From Sphingomonadales bacterium (GTDB lineage Bacteria > Pseudomonadota > Alphaproteobacteria > Sphingomonadales > Sphingomonadaceae): DNA of 62,154 nucleotides. The notes beneath the pieces were generated by a model that was given only the letters and a program-made list of their open reading frames with translations, did not search any database and was not told the origin of the DNA. The stretch is taken from assembly GCA_028289885.1 (NCBI GenBank), contig JAQGKX010000085.1, forward strand, positions 1 through 62,154, read 5' to 3'. The translations under genes and the position numbers were made by a program. Positions 8,009-19,789 of this stretch are shown in pieces. The stretch's first letter is position 1. Every line of letters starts with the position of its first letter.

Positions 8009-9529
8009 ATGGCATCGGCAGCCGGAGTTACTGACCAAAAGACCTGGCTGGGCCATCCGCGCGGGCTGTTCGTGCTGTTTTTCGTCGAGATGTGGGAGCG
8101 GTTTTCCTATTACGGGATGCGCGCGCTGCTCATCTTCTACCTCGTCAAACACTGGATGTACGCGGATGCCGAGGCCTCGGTCATCTATGGTGCCTATACC
8201 GCGCTGGTCTATATCACGCCTGTCGTCGGCGGCTATCTTGCGGACCGCTATCTTGGCCAGCGCAAGGCGGTCCAGTTCGGCGCGGTGATGCTGACCATCG
8301 GGCATTTCCTGATGATTTTCGAAGGCGATGGCGGACGCGACGGCCCGGCGATCAACATATTCTGGCTTGCGCTGGCGTTCATCATCGTCGGGGTCGGCTT
8401 TCTGAAAGCCAATATATCGGTCATCGTGGGACAGCTTTATTCGCGCACCGACATCCGCCGCGACCCGGCCTATACGATCTTTTACATGGGCATTAACGTC
8501 GGGGGCGCGATGGGACCGATCATCGCAGGGTATCTCGGCGAAACCTACGGCTGGTCCTATGGATTCGGCGCTGCGGGCGTCGGCATGTTGCTTGGCCTGA
8601 TCGGGTTCGTCTGGGGTCGGCCCTTGTTGCTGGGCAAGGGCGAACCGCCCGAACCCGCCCGTCTGGCGGCACCGATTGCGGGCATCAAATTCGAATGGCT
8701 GCTCTACCTCGTGGGCTTTGCCATGGTCGCGATTTGCTGGTGGCTCGTGCAGAATCAGGCCGTCGTCGGCACCTTGCTCGGCGTGTCGGGTGCGATCCTC
8801 ATCGGCTACATCCTGATCACCGCAGTCTTCAGGCTCCCGGCAGTCGACCGCGACCGTATCCTCGCGGCATTGTTCTTGATGATCATGTCGATCGTGTTCT
8901 GGGCTTTGTTCGAACAGGCGGGATCGTCGCTCAGCCTGTTCACCGACCGGCGTGTCGATCGTCATATCCTCGGCACCGAAGTTCCGGCCTCGGTATTCCA
9001 GTCGATCAATTCGATCTACATCATACTGTTCGCGCCGGTCTTTGCGGTGCTGTGGACCTGGCTGGGGCGGCGCAATCTTGAGCCTTCCGCACCCGCCAAA
9101 TTCGGCCTTGCGCTCATCCAGCTTGGTGCGGGGTTCCTCGTCCTGGTGGCGGGCGTGTTCACCGTCGGGCCGGGACAGTTGACCCCGGTGATCTTCATCT
9201 TCCTGCTTTATTTCTTTCACACCACTGGCGAGCTTTGCCTTTCGCCCGTCGGCCTGTCGGCAATGAACCGCCTGTCGCCGCTGCACCTCGCCAGCCTCAT
9301 CATGGGAACATGGTTTTTTTCGACGGCTACCGGCCAGTTTGCGGCGGGCTTGATCGCGGCAGCAATCGGCGCAGAGGGCGCGGGGCCTGAACGCGTGACC
9401 GAAGTCTATTCGTCGGCGGGGTGGACGGCGGTCGGAGTCGGCGTTGCGGTGATCGTAATTTCACCGCTGATCAAGCGACTGATGCACCTCGACCGACTGG
9501 AGGATCATGCGGTCGATCCGGTGCACTAA
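8009..9529 (+). CDS. POT/PTR-family peptide:proton symporter
   Basis: A 506-residue inner-membrane transporter with about 12-14 hydrophobic segments. It carries the PTR signatures EMWERFSYYGMRALLIFYL near the N-terminus and GGYLADRYLGQRKAV after TM2. FYMGINVGGAMGPIIAGYL is the second family signature. ALFEQAGSSLSLF fits the TM7 region. The family imports di- and tripeptides with protons. ATG at 8009 has a GGAGCAAGG ribosome site. The 3' end overlaps the convergent symporter gene by 59 bases. Confidence 0.93.
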   Translation: MASAAGVTDQKTWLGHPRGLFVLFFVEMWERFSYYGMRALLIFYLVKHWMYADAEASVIYGAYTALVYITPVVGGYLADRYLGQRKAVQFGAVMLTIGHFLMIFEGDGGRDGPAINIFWLALAFIIVGVGFLKANISVIVGQLYSRTDIRRDPAYTIFYMGINVGGAMGPIIAGYLGETYGWSYGFGAAGVGMLLGLIGFVWGRPLLLGKGEPPEPARLAAPIAGIKFEWLLYLVGFAMVAICWWLVQNQAVVGTLLGVSGAILIGYILITAVFRLPAVDRDRILAALFLMIMSIVFWALFEQAGSSLSLFTDRRVDRHILGTEVPASVFQSINSIYIILFAPVFAVLWTWLGRRNLEPSAPAKFGLALIQLGAGFLVLVAGVFTVGPGQLTPVIFIFLLYFFHTTGELCLSPVGLSAMNRLSPLHLASLIMGTWFFSTATGQFAAGLIAAAIGAEGAGPERVTEVYSSAGWTAVGVGVAVIVISPLIKRLMHLDRLEDHAVDPVH

Positions 9530-10769
9530 TCGGCATCGTTGCCGACGTCCCGGTCTGCCGCGCGACCGTCGCCGTCATCGCCACATCCATCATGGCATTG
9601 CCCAGCGTTCGGAAAATATCGGGCATCGTCTCGACGGCGATCAGCAGGGCAAGCGGTTCGACGGGTATGCCCAGCGCGAGGCAGATAGGCGCGATCGATG
9701 TCACGAAACTGACCTGGCCCGGCAGGCTGACCGCACCCATCGACGTTAGCGCCGCTGCCAATATCCCGACCGCATATTGCGCGGGACCCAGATGCACCCC
9801 GAACCAGTTGGCGACATAGAGCGCAACCGCAAGATTCATGGCGGGACCAGTCGCCCGCATCAGCGCGACCGCCATCGGCAGGGTAACGCCCGCGGTGGCT
9901 TCGCTAACACCCAGTTCCTCCGACTTTTCGAGCATGATCGGCAGACAGGCGAGCGAGGATTGCGTGCTGATCGCGACGGCCTGAACCGGGGCAATCGCGC
10001 GGACGAACTTGCCGATGGCGATACCCGCCCCGAAGCGCGCGAGTGGATAGGCGCAAAGTCCGATCACCAACCCGACACCCGAAACGATACAGACATAATG
10101 CAACAACGCGCCGAACGCCGCCACTCCCGATCGTGCCCCGACCACGAACGCCAGCGCGAACACTCCGACAGGTGCCAATTTCAGCACCCAGTCGATCACC
10201 ACCAGCATTGCATCGGAAAGCGCGCTGAAAAACCCGGTTAGCGTCTTTCGCGGTTCGTCGGGGAGTCGCGTCAGCGCAAAGGCGAAGACCCCGGTGAAAA
10301 TCATTAACGGCAGGATCGCATCGTTCGCCGCCGCCGAAATCGGGTTGGTGGGTACGATCGCTCGCAAGAATTCGGCGAAGGGCGGAGCGGTCCCCACCGG
10401 GGCAGCTGTACTTAATGCCGAACGCAGGGCCGCGGCCGATTGGACCGGCAGGGGAAAGAAATACAGCAGCAACGGCGTCAGCACCGCGCCGACGACCGCC
10501 GACAATCCCATGATCGTCAATATCCACACCAGCGCGCGACCCGCAACGCGCCCGGCCCGCGCTGCCTCTGCGGTCGCCGCGATGCCTGTCACCAGCAGCG
10601 ATACGACCAGCGGGACGATCGTCATCCGCAGCCCGTTCAGCCACAAATTGCCGATCGGGTCGGCGATTTCGGCTGCCGACAGTGCAAAGGACGGCGCGGA
10701 CGAGGACGCCACGATCCCGAGGATAAGCCCTGCGACAAGGGCGACGAGAATTCGCGTGGCGTTCGACAT
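9471..10769 (-). CDS. Dicarboxylate/amino acid:cation symporter (DAACS family)
   Basis: A 432-residue membrane protein of the GltP/DctA family. It has about eight hydrophobic helices plus the re-entrant hairpins. The conserved IVPLVVSLLVTGIA, PTNPISAAA (the hairpin preceding the substrate site), AISTQSSLACLP (serine-rich hairpin HP1) and AVALMRATGPAMNLAVALYV are visible. The likely substrate is a C4-dicarboxylate or an acidic/neutral amino acid, and the sequence does not settle which. The last 59 bases overlap the POT gene on the other strand, so the pair has no room for separate terminators. Confidence 0.92.
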   Translation of the reverse strand: MSNATRILVALVAGLILGIVASSSAPSFALSAAEIADPIGNLWLNGLRMTIVPLVVSLLVTGIAATAEAARAGRVAGRALVWILTIMGLSAVVGAVLTPLLLYFFPLPVQSAAALRSALSTAAPVGTAPPFAEFLRAIVPTNPISAAANDAILPLMIFTGVFAFALTRLPDEPRKTLTGFFSALSDAMLVVIDWVLKLAPVGVFALAFVVGARSGVAAFGALLHYVCIVSGVGLVIGLCAYPLARFGAGIAIGKFVRAIAPVQAVAISTQSSLACLPIMLEKSEELGVSEATAGVTLPMAVALMRATGPAMNLAVALYVANWFGVHLGPAQYAVGILAAALTSMGAVSLPGQVSFVTSIAPICLALGIPVEPLALLIAVETMPDIFRTLGNAMMDVAMTATVARQTGTSATMPISAPDRPHDPPVGRGASVA

Positions 10770-10853
10770 GGTTCACTCTTGCCTTCTATGACAATCAGGC
10801 GAAAGCGATAATCAACGGGCAAGTTCCACCCCGGACGAAATGAGGATGTTCCT

Positions 10854-12191
10854 GTGACGCGTAAGTTTTTCGGCACCGACGGGATTCGCGGGCGCACCAA
10901 TGCAGCCCCGATGACCGCCGAAATCGCCATGAAGGTGGGGCAGGCGGCGGGCAGTTACTTTTTGCGCGGCAGCCACCGCCACCGTGTGGTCATCGGCAAG
11001 GATACGCGCCTGTCGGGCTATATGATGGAATCGGCACTGGTTGCGGGTTTCACCAGCGTCGGCATGGACGTCATCCAGTTCGGCCCGATCCCGACGCCTG
11101 CGGTCGCGATGCTGACCTCGTCGATGCGTGCCGATCTGGGTGTGATGATCTCGGCCAGCCACAATCCATACGAAGACAATGGCATCAAGCTGTTCGGTCC
11201 AGATGGCTACAAACTGTCCGACGAAGCCGAAACCGAAATCGAGCGGCTGCTAGAACTACCGACCAAGCTGGCTCAATCTTGCGATATCGGCCGGGCGCGC
11301 CGTGTCGAGGATGCGCGCGGTCGTTATATCCATGCCGCCAAGTCGACCTTTCCCGAACACCTCCGCCTCGATGGATTGAAGGTCGTGCTCGATTGCGCAA
11401 ACGGAGCCGCCTATCAGGTTGCCCCCTCCGCATTGTGGGAACTCGGCGCAGAGGTCGTCGCGATCGGAGTCACGCCCGATGGCCGCAACATCAACGACGG
11501 CTGCGGATCGACCTCGCCCGGCCTGCTTCAGGAAACCGTCGTCGCCAGCGGAGCCGATATCGGCATTGCGCTCGATGGTGACGCCGACCGGCTGATCGTA
11601 GTCGATGAAACCGGCAAGATCGTCGATGGCGACCAGTTGATGGCGCTGATCGGCACCAGTTGGGCAAATCAGGGAGTACTTGCGGGCGGTGGTATCGTCG
11701 CGACGGTCATGTCGAACCTTGGCCTCGAACGCTATTTGCAGGGGCAGGGACTGACGCTCGAACGCACCAGCGTCGGCGACCGTTACGTGCTCGAGAAGAT
11801 GCGCAAGTCGGGCTTCAACGTCGGCGGCGAACAGTCGGGACACATCATCCTGTCCGACTATGCGACGACCGGCGACGGCCTGATCGCCGCGCTTCAGGTG
11901 CTTGCCGAACTGGTCACGACCGGCAAACCGGCGAGCGAATTGCTCCATCTGTTCGACCCGGTGCCCCAGCTTTTGAAGAACGTGCGTTTCGCGGGCGGCA
12001 AGCCACTGGAGGACGCCCACGTCAAGGCCGCCATTGCCGACGCCGAGGCCGAACTGGCGGGCAAGGGTCGCCTCGTGATCCGCCCCTCCGGCACCGAACC
12101 CCTGATCCGCGTGATGGCAGAGGGGGACGACAGCACGCAGGTCACGCGGCTGGTCGATATGATCTGCGATGCGGTGAAAGCGGTCGGGTGA
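10854..12191 (+). CDS. glmM: Phosphoglucosamine mutase
   Basis: A 445-residue enzyme converting glucosamine-6-phosphate to glucosamine-1-phosphate for UDP-GlcNAc, peptidoglycan and LPS synthesis. It starts [15 protein letters not shown]. The phosphoserine loop is [18 protein letters not shown] (near residue 100). The metal loop is DGDADRLI, the sugar loop GGEQSGHII, and the phosphate-binding loop [12 protein letters not shown] near the C-terminus. GTG at 10854 follows a GATGAGGATG ribosome site and gives the canonical N-terminus. It heads a tight gene string with DUF1272, thiD-VOC and rnhB. Confidence 0.96.
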   Translation: MTRKFFGTDGIRGRTNAAPMTAEIAMKVGQAAGSYFLRGSHRHRVVIGKDTRLSGYMMESALVAGFTSVGMDVIQFGPIPTPAVAMLTSSMRADLGVMISASHNPYEDNGIKLFGPDGYKLSDEAETEIERLLELPTKLAQSCDIGRARRVEDARGRYIHAAKSTFPEHLRLDGLKVVLDCANGAAYQVAPSALWELGAEVVAIGVTPDGRNINDGCGSTSPGLLQETVVASGADIGIALDGDADRLIVVDETGKIVDGDQLMALIGTSWANQGVLAGGGIVATVMSNLGLERYLQGQGLTLERTSVGDRYVLEKMRKSGFNVGGEQSGHIILSDYATTGDGLIAALQVLAELVTTGKPASELLHLFDPVPQLLKNVRFAGGKPLEDAHVKAAIADAEAELAGKGRLVIRPSGTEPLIRVMAEGDDSTQVTRLVDMICDAVKAVG

Positions 12192-12403
12192 TGCTTGATA
12201 TGCGCCCGGATTGCGAAGCCTGCGGGCGTGATTTGCCCGCTGACGCCGATGCCCTGATCTGTTCGTTCGAATGTACGTGGTGCATCGATTGTGCGGGGAC
12301 CGAATGTCGTAACTGTGGCGGAAGCCTGGCCCCGCGTCCGACGCGGGTCGGGGCCTCCCTCGCGAAATATCCGGCCTCAACGATACGAAAATACAAAGGA
12401 TGA
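12191..12403 (+). CDS. DUF1272 zinc-ribbon-like small protein (70 aa)
   Basis: A 70-residue protein with eight cysteines in CxxC-type pairs: CEACGRDLP, CSFECTWCIDCAG and CRNCGG. The MRPDCEACGRDLPADADA start and CSFECTWC core match the DUF1272 family of short bacterial proteins, which has no assigned function. It probably binds one or two zinc ions. Its start overlaps the glmM stop by one base, and its TGA overlaps the thiD ATG (ATGA), so it is translationally coupled on both sides. Confidence 0.82.
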   Translation: MLDMRPDCEACGRDLPADADALICSFECTWCIDCAGTECRNCGGSLAPRPTRVGASLAKYPASTIRKYKG

Positions 12404-13503
12404 CACCCCGCGTCCTAATTATTGCCGGATCGGACAGCGGCGGCGGGGCGGGTATTCAGGCCGACATCAAGACAGTAACGATGCTCGGCGGCCACGCGAT
12501 CACCGCCATCACCGTTATCACCGCGCAAAATACGGTCGGGGTGCAGGCGCTGCTTGCTGTTCCGGTGGACATGGTGCTGGCCCAGATCGAAAGCTGCCTT
12601 GGCGACATTGGCGCGGACGTGGTCAAGATCGGCATGATCGGCTCTGCTGAAACAGCGGGGGCAGTCGCGGCCTATTTTGCAGGCCGCGCAATTCCGATTG
12701 TGTTCGATCCGGTCATCGTGGCGACCAGTGGCGGCCTCCTTGCCGACCCGGCAACCGTCGAAGCGTTCGACCGATTGATCGCAATGGCGGTGCTGGTCAC
12801 GCCGAACCTTCCAGAACTCGAGGCGCTCGGCGGAGAGGATCGCCTTATCGGACTCGGCGCAACGATATTGGTCAAGGGCGGCCACGGCGATGGCGAGGAG
12901 ATTACTGACCGCCTGATCGACGCCGAGGGCACGCGAGCAAGCTGGTCCGCACCCCGCATCGATACCACCGACACCCACGGCACCGGCTGTACGCTCGCCA
13001 GTGCCATCGCGACGCTTCTAGCGCAGGGCCGGTCACTGGAGAACGCCATCGCTCGCGCGCGGCTGTACGTTCGCCTTTCGTTGCTCGACGCGCCCGGATT
13101 TGGTTCCGGTCACGGTCCGATGGGTCAGCAAAATGTCCGGCTCGATACGGCCCCTGCACTCAATCAGGTCACCGTCGGCCTGACGGACTACGAAGCCTCG
13201 CGCAGTTTTTACGAGACGCTTGGGCTGACCCTGATCGTCGACTCCGCACCTGATTATGCGCGCTTCGAGGCTCCCGGTGGCGCAACCCTGTCGATCCATC
13301 GCGGGGGCGGCGGCACATATTTCGAGTGCGACGATCTGGACGCCGAAGTCGCGCGGTTGCAAAAGGCGGGGGTGACATTCGAGACCACACCGACCGACAA
13401 GCCGTGGCTATGGCGCGAAGCCTGGACCCGCGATCCGGCGGGCAACGCAATCTGCCTCTACACCGCAGGCGAAGGCCGGAGGTTCCCCCCTTGGCGCGTG
13501 TAA
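12400..13503 (+). CDS. thiD: HMP/HMP-P kinase (ThiD) fused to a C-terminal VOC domain
   Basis: A 367-residue protein. Residues 1 to about 245 are a complete hydroxymethylpyrimidine/phosphomethylpyrimidine kinase: IIAGSDSGGGAGIQADIKT, VFDPVIVATSG, VTPNLPELE, ILVKGGH and the anion-hole motif DTHGTGCTLASAIA. From about residue 255 the chain continues into a vicinal-oxygen-chelate domain: QVTVGLTDYEASRSFYETLG, ARFEAPGGATLSIHRG, GGTYFECDDLDAEVARLQKA and RDPAGNAICLY. ThiD enzymes normally stop near 265 residues. The VOC half resembles single glyoxalase/bleomycin-resistance modules, which usually act as dimers. ThiD supplies HMP-PP for thiamine, and the added domain's role is unknown. ATG overlaps the DUF1272 stop. 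Confidence 0.9.
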   Translation: MTPRVLIIAGSDSGGGAGIQADIKTVTMLGGHAITAITVITAQNTVGVQALLAVPVDMVLAQIESCLGDIGADVVKIGMIGSAETAGAVAAYFAGRAIPIVFDPVIVATSGGLLADPATVEAFDRLIAMAVLVTPNLPELEALGGEDRLIGLGATILVKGGHGDGEEITDRLIDAEGTRASWSAPRIDTTDTHGTGCTLASAIATLLAQGRSLENAIARARLYVRLSLLDAPGFGSGHGPMGQQNVRLDTAPALNQVTVGLTDYEASRSFYETLGLTLIVDSAPDYARFEAPGGATLSIHRGGGGTYFECDDLDAEVARLQKAGVTFETTPTDKPWLWREAWTRDPAGNAICLYTAGEGRRFPPWRV

Positions 13504-14102
13504 TCCGTCCCTCAATGCGGCACGAACTGACCTGCCTGTCGCCGGTTGCGGGCGTCGATGAAGCGGGCAGGGGACCACTCGCCGGCCCGGTCGTCGCGGC
13601 GGCGGTGATCCTGCCAGCAAGGGGTGTCCCGCGCGGGATCGACGATTCGAAGAAACTGTCCGCAGCCGAACGCGCGCGCTTGCACGACCGGCTACAGGTC
13701 TGCGCGATCATCGGCGTGGGGATCGTCGAGGCCGACGAGATCGACACGCTCAACATCTATTGGGCGACGATGAAGGCGATGACGCTTGCCGTCGCCGCGC
13801 TCGGACAGGCTCCCGCGCATGTCCTCGTTGACGGCAATCGCCTGCCGAAATGGGATCATGCCGCGACGGCGATCATCGGAGGCGACGCACTGAGCCTGTC
13901 GATTGCCGCAGCTTCGATCATCGCCAAGCACGTCCGGGACACCATCATGCTCGCCCATGCCCGCGACTGGCCGCACTACGACTGGCATTCGAACAAGGGC
14001 TACGGCTCACCCGCGCACCTCGCCGCCTTGCGCGAACATGGGCCCTGTCCATTGCACCGGCGCAGCTTCGCACCCGTCCGTGACCACGAATTGCGAAAAC
14101 CT

Positions 14103-14132
<30 letters not shown>
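13491..14132 (+). CDS. rnhB: Ribonuclease HII
   Basis: RNase HII removes RNA from RNA-DNA hybrids and single ribonucleotides from DNA. The catalytic motifs are present: AGVDEAGRGPLAGPVVAAAV (Asp-Glu), DDSKKLSAAER, VLVDGNRLP, and ASIIAKHVRDTIM with YDWHSNKGYGSPAHL. TTG at 13491 is chosen because a CGGAGG ribosome site lies eight bases upstream. The alternative is ATG at 13515, which has no visible ribosome site. With the TTG start the gene overlaps the 3' end of thiD-VOC by 13 bases and gives 213 residues. Confidence 0.93.
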
Positions 14133-16448
<2,316 letters not shown>

Positions 16449-16452
<4 letters not shown>

Positions 16453-17864
16453 GCCGCGTCCGAAATTCCCAGCTCTGCCAACTTGCGATAAAGCGTCGAT
16501 CGCCCGATCCCCAGCCGCCGCGCGACTTCGGTCATGCGGCCACGATAATGACCGATGGCAAGGCGGATCACATCGGCCTCTATGGCATCGAGCGACCGCA
16601 AATTTCCATCGGGCTGGAATAAAGTGACGCCACCGGCAGCCTGTCCGTCATTGTCCCGGCCCCGTGGCCGACCGGTGACAAGCTGGCTCGCGATATGCGG
16701 GAAATCCGCTGCGGTCAGCGCGTCGCCGTCGCAAAGAACGGCGGCGCGGAACAACGCATTGTGCAACTGACGCACATTGCCCGGCCACACATAGCCACTG
16801 AGCAACGCCATCGCCTCTTCGGTAATGCCAAGACCGCGCAAACCCGGTTGCCGGGCGATGCGCGCCATCATGTGCCGCGCCAGAGTGGGAACGTCGCCCG
16901 CCCGCTCACGCAATGGCGGAATGGCCACCTGGACAACGCCGAGCGCATAATAAAGGTCTTCGCGGAAACGCCCGCCCGCCACCTCGTCGATTAAAGTCCG
17001 GTTCGAAGCGGCGATCACGCGCACATCGACTTCGCGCATACGACCGCCGATCGGCAGGACTTCGCCGGATTGCAGAACACGCAGCAGCTTTGCCTGTGCC
17101 TCGAGCGGCATTTCGCTGACTTCGTCCAGGAACAGTGTGCCTCCGTCGGCCTCGATCAGCTTGCCGACCTGCCGCGTGAAAGCGCCCGCAAACGCGCCCT
17201 TTTCGTGGCCGAACAATTCGCTCTCGATCAGGTTCGCCGCCATCGCCCCGCAATTAACGGCGATCAGCGGGCGCTTGGCGCGTGGCGAGGCCGCGTGGAT
17301 CGCCTCTACGACGACTGCCTTGCCGACGCCGCTTTCGCCTTCGATCAGCAGCGGAACCCGCGCGCGCGCCGCTTTTGCCGCGATTGCCAATGCAGCGCGG
17401 AATTTCGGTGCCGACCCGACGATTTCGTCGAAGCCCAGGGGTGCCGACATTTTTTCGGTGAGCGGACGCAATTCGCCGCCTGTCGATCCACTCGCCATTG
17501 CTGCGTCGAGCGCGGCGAGCAGTCGTTCGGGAGCGATCGGCTTGACGAGAAAGTCCGATGCACCCGCGCGCATTGCCGAAACGGCGACATCAACCGATTC
17601 GTTTGCCGTCAGCAGGAGAATCGGTAGTGCAGGGCGGCGCGCATGAAGTTCGGCGATCAGCAATGTAACGTCTTCGCCCGGGCGATCGATGAGGATCGCG
17701 TCGAGCATCATGCCGTCGCGTGTTCCCAGCATTGCTATGGCGATTTCGGGGTCGCGGGCCACGATTGAACGCCAACCGGCGCGCGCAGCCAGAGCCGAAA
17801 CGAGCCGCACTTGCGTCGGATCGTCGTCGACCAGCATGACCATACGGGTGCCGTTCGGTGCCAT
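16449..17864 (-). CDS. NtrC-family response regulator with altered sigma-54 contact loop
   Basis: A 471-residue protein with three parts. A receiver domain (MVMLVDDDPTQ, phospho-acceptor in AILIDRPGED, Lys in FLVKPIAPE) covers about residues 7-125. An AAA+ domain has Walker A GESGVGKAVVVEAIH, Walker B GTLFLDEVSEM and arginine-finger region FREDLYYALGVVQV. A C-terminal Fis-type helix-turn-helix reads MTEVARRLGIGRSTLYRKLA. The loop that contacts sigma-54, normally GAFTGA, reads GAFAGA (17181-17198), which loses the key Thr. The start is set at ATG 17864, just before the receiver. The frame continues 36 codons upstream. There is no adjacent sensor kinase. Confidence 0.88.
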
Positions 17865-18082
17865 TATGCCTTCAACCTCGTATCCTCGATGCCCGTCAGA
17901 CTTCGTCCGGATCAACCATTTACTGCAGGAGTGTAAAGGCCAGCTTAAGCCGCCGCGTTTGATTTCCGGCATCTTGCTGGATATGGCCGCGCTGGTGGCT
18001 TTAGGTTGGGGGCTTGAGGCTGGCGTTTTCCACCGTTAAGGCTCGAAAGAGAACAACGTAACGACTTCTAGGGGATTGCGAC

Positions 18083-18220
18083 ATGGCTGATTCAGTCCAA
18101 GATAATTATGACCTGCCTGCGCACGTCGATTCCTACGGGCGCTTTTTGGCGTGGTTCCGGAACGGTGCGATTGCTGTGGCGATCATCGCCGCCATCGTTG
18201 TGTTCATCATCTCACGGTGA
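18083..18220 (+). CDS. aa3-type cytochrome c oxidase subunit IV (45 aa)
   Basis: A 45-residue protein: a polar N-terminus with NYDLPAHVDSYGRFLAWFR, then one transmembrane helix (AIAVAIIAAIVVFII). This is the layout of the small bacterial aa3 oxidase subunit IV, whose NYDL...H..SY core is conserved in alphaproteobacteria. It would sit in the inner membrane with cytochrome oxidase. Its final GTGA overlaps the start of pntAA. This oxidase subunit gene is often found next to pnt in this class. Confidence 0.82.
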   Translation: MADSVQDNYDLPAHVDSYGRFLAWFRNGAIAVAIIAAIVVFIISR

Positions 18221-19338
18221 AAATCGCTGTCCTGAAAGAGACCGCCGAGGGCGAACGTCGCGTTGCGGCTTCGGCTGAAACGGTTAAGAAATTCATCGGG
18301 CTGGGCGCAACCGTCAGCGTCGAGAGCGGCGCGGGTGCCAGGGCGTCGGTATCGGATCAGGCGTTTGCCGATGCCGGAGCCACGATCGGCGACCGCGCGT
18401 CGGTGTTGGCCGATGCCGACATCCTGCTCGGTGTCGCGGGTCCAACGCCCGCAAGCCTTTCCGGTGTGAAATCGGGTGCATGGCTTGTTGCGGGGCTTAA
18501 TCCCTTTGGCGAACGTGCCCGCGTGGACGAATATGCCGCGCTCGGTGTCGAGGCGCTGGCAATGGAGTTCATGCCGCGCATCACGCGCGCGCAGTCGATG
18601 GATATATTGTCGTCGCAGTCGAACCTGTCGGGCTATAAATCGGTCCTCGATGCCGCCGGCGAATATGGCAAGGCATTCCCGATGATGATGACCGCAGCGG
18701 GCACCGTCTCCGCCGCGCGCGTCTTCGTGATGGGCGTCGGTGTGGCGGGGCTTCAGGCCATCGCCACCGCCCGCCGTCTGGGAGCCCAGGTTTCCGCAAC
18801 CGACGTGCGTTCGGCAACGAAAGAGCAGATCGAATCGCTTGGTGCCAAGGCCGTGTTCGTTGAGAACGTCGCTGGCATCGAGGGCGAAGGCTCGGGCGGC
18901 TATGCCACGGAAATGTCCGACGAATATAAGGCGGCTCAGGCCGAGCTCGTATCGTCGCACATCGCCAAGCAGGACATTGTTATCACGACGGCACTGATCC
19001 CCGGACGTCCGGCCCCGCGCCTGATTTCCGATGCGCAGATCGCCAGCATGAAACCCGGCAGCGTGATCGTCGATCTCGCGGTCGAAGCGGGCGGCAATGT
19101 CGAAGGCGCGGTCGCCGGAGAGGTCGTGGTCGTCCACGGCGTCAAGATCGTCGGCCACCGCAACGTGCCCTCGCGCCTTGCAACCGATGCCAGCGCCTTG
19201 TTCAGTCGCAACTTGTTCAACTTCCTCAGCGCCTTTTGGGACAAGGAAGCGAACAAGCCAGTGCTCGACGAGGAAATCGGCAACGCAATCCGGCTTACGC
19301 AGGGTGGCAAGGTCGTCAGTGAGCGGTTGCTGGGGTGA
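18217..19338 (+). CDS. pntAA: NAD(P) transhydrogenase subunit alpha, NAD-binding part
   Basis: A 373-residue soluble subunit (domain I) that transfers hydride from NADH within the proton-driven transhydrogenase. It starts MKIAVLKETAEGERRVAASA, followed by QSNLSGYKSV, the Rossmann motif FVMGVGVAGLQAIATARRLG, DVRSATKEQIESLGA, ALIPGRPAPRLI and SVIVDLAVEAGGN. GTG at 18217 overlaps the oxidase subunit IV stop and gives the expected N-terminus. It is the first of three pnt genes in the three-subunit (split alpha) form typical of alphaproteobacteria. An unrelated gene separates it from pntAB. Confidence 0.95.
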   Translation: MKIAVLKETAEGERRVAASAETVKKFIGLGATVSVESGAGARASVSDQAFADAGATIGDRASVLADADILLGVAGPTPASLSGVKSGAWLVAGLNPFGERARVDEYAALGVEALAMEFMPRITRAQSMDILSSQSNLSGYKSVLDAAGEYGKAFPMMMTAAGTVSAARVFVMGVGVAGLQAIATARRLGAQVSATDVRSATKEQIESLGAKAVFVENVAGIEGEGSGGYATEMSDEYKAAQAELVSSHIAKQDIVITTALIPGRPAPRLISDAQIASMKPGSVIVDLAVEAGGNVEGAVAGEVVVVHGVKIVGHRNVPSRLATDASALFSRNLFNFLSAFWDKEANKPVLDEEIGNAIRLTQGGKVVSERLLG

Positions 19339-19772
19339 GCCTCCTGTCTGCTCTCGTGCTGGCTACGCAGATTTCCATGGCTTCGCCGTCGGGAAACGGG
19401 ACCTCTGTGTCAGATAGTGCTGTTGAGCAGGAGCCTCCTGACGCAGCCTTACAGAACGAAGTTTACGATATAACGGGTGAGCATTATTGTGACCGCGCTA
19501 TCCCAAGTCGTTGGCGAGAGCAGTTCGATATAGAATATGGACAGCGGTATGCGGCACTTCATACCAAACTTGCTGCAAAGTTTGGCAAAGAGGCGATGCA
19601 GCGTCCGATAATAAGAATCACAAGCTGCCGCGGCATAAGTTCAGGCGCAGCGGGCCGTAAAGACATCACCGAACTGAATCAAAGGTTTAGCGAGAGATTA
19701 GCGGCCTTCAATGCCAAATTGACAGACTGGGAGCGCAGCGTTGCAGCCCGGCCAGAACAAAAAATAAACTAG
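19335..19772 (+). CDS. Hypothetical, probably exported protein inside the pnt operon
   Basis: A 145-residue protein starting MSLLSALVLATQISMASPSG, a likely signal peptide. The mature part has two cysteines that could form a disulphide (EHYCDRAIPSRW and RITSCRGISSG), and the C-terminal third is helical and charged. I do not recognise the family. Its codons are AT-richer than its neighbours (several ATA, AAT and AAA codons), which suggests later arrival. GTG at 19335 overlaps the pntAA stop (GTGA), and pntAB starts 17 bases after it, so it is translated within the operon. Confidence 0.7.
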   Translation: MSLLSALVLATQISMASPSGNGTSVSDSAVEQEPPDAALQNEVYDITGEHYCDRAIPSRWREQFDIEYGQRYAALHTKLAAKFGKEAMQRPIIRITSCRGISSGAAGRKDITELNQRFSERLAAFNAKLTDWERSVAARPEQKIN

Positions 19773-19789
19773 GGATTAGGCGGGCTAAT

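Noticed and set aside
7952-9286. 444-residue minus-strand frame opposite the POT transporter
   Set aside because: It is antisense to a clear transporter. Its product is an Asp/Arg/Gln-rich chain, typical of a shadow of a high-GC gene.
11256-12380. 374-residue minus-strand frame opposite glmM
   Set aside because: Antisense to glmM with no recognisable motif and no ribosome site.
17865-18082. Small gene between the response regulator and the oxidase subunit
   Set aside because: The only frames are short and lack ribosome sites. It is left as the probable promoter region of the two divergent genes.
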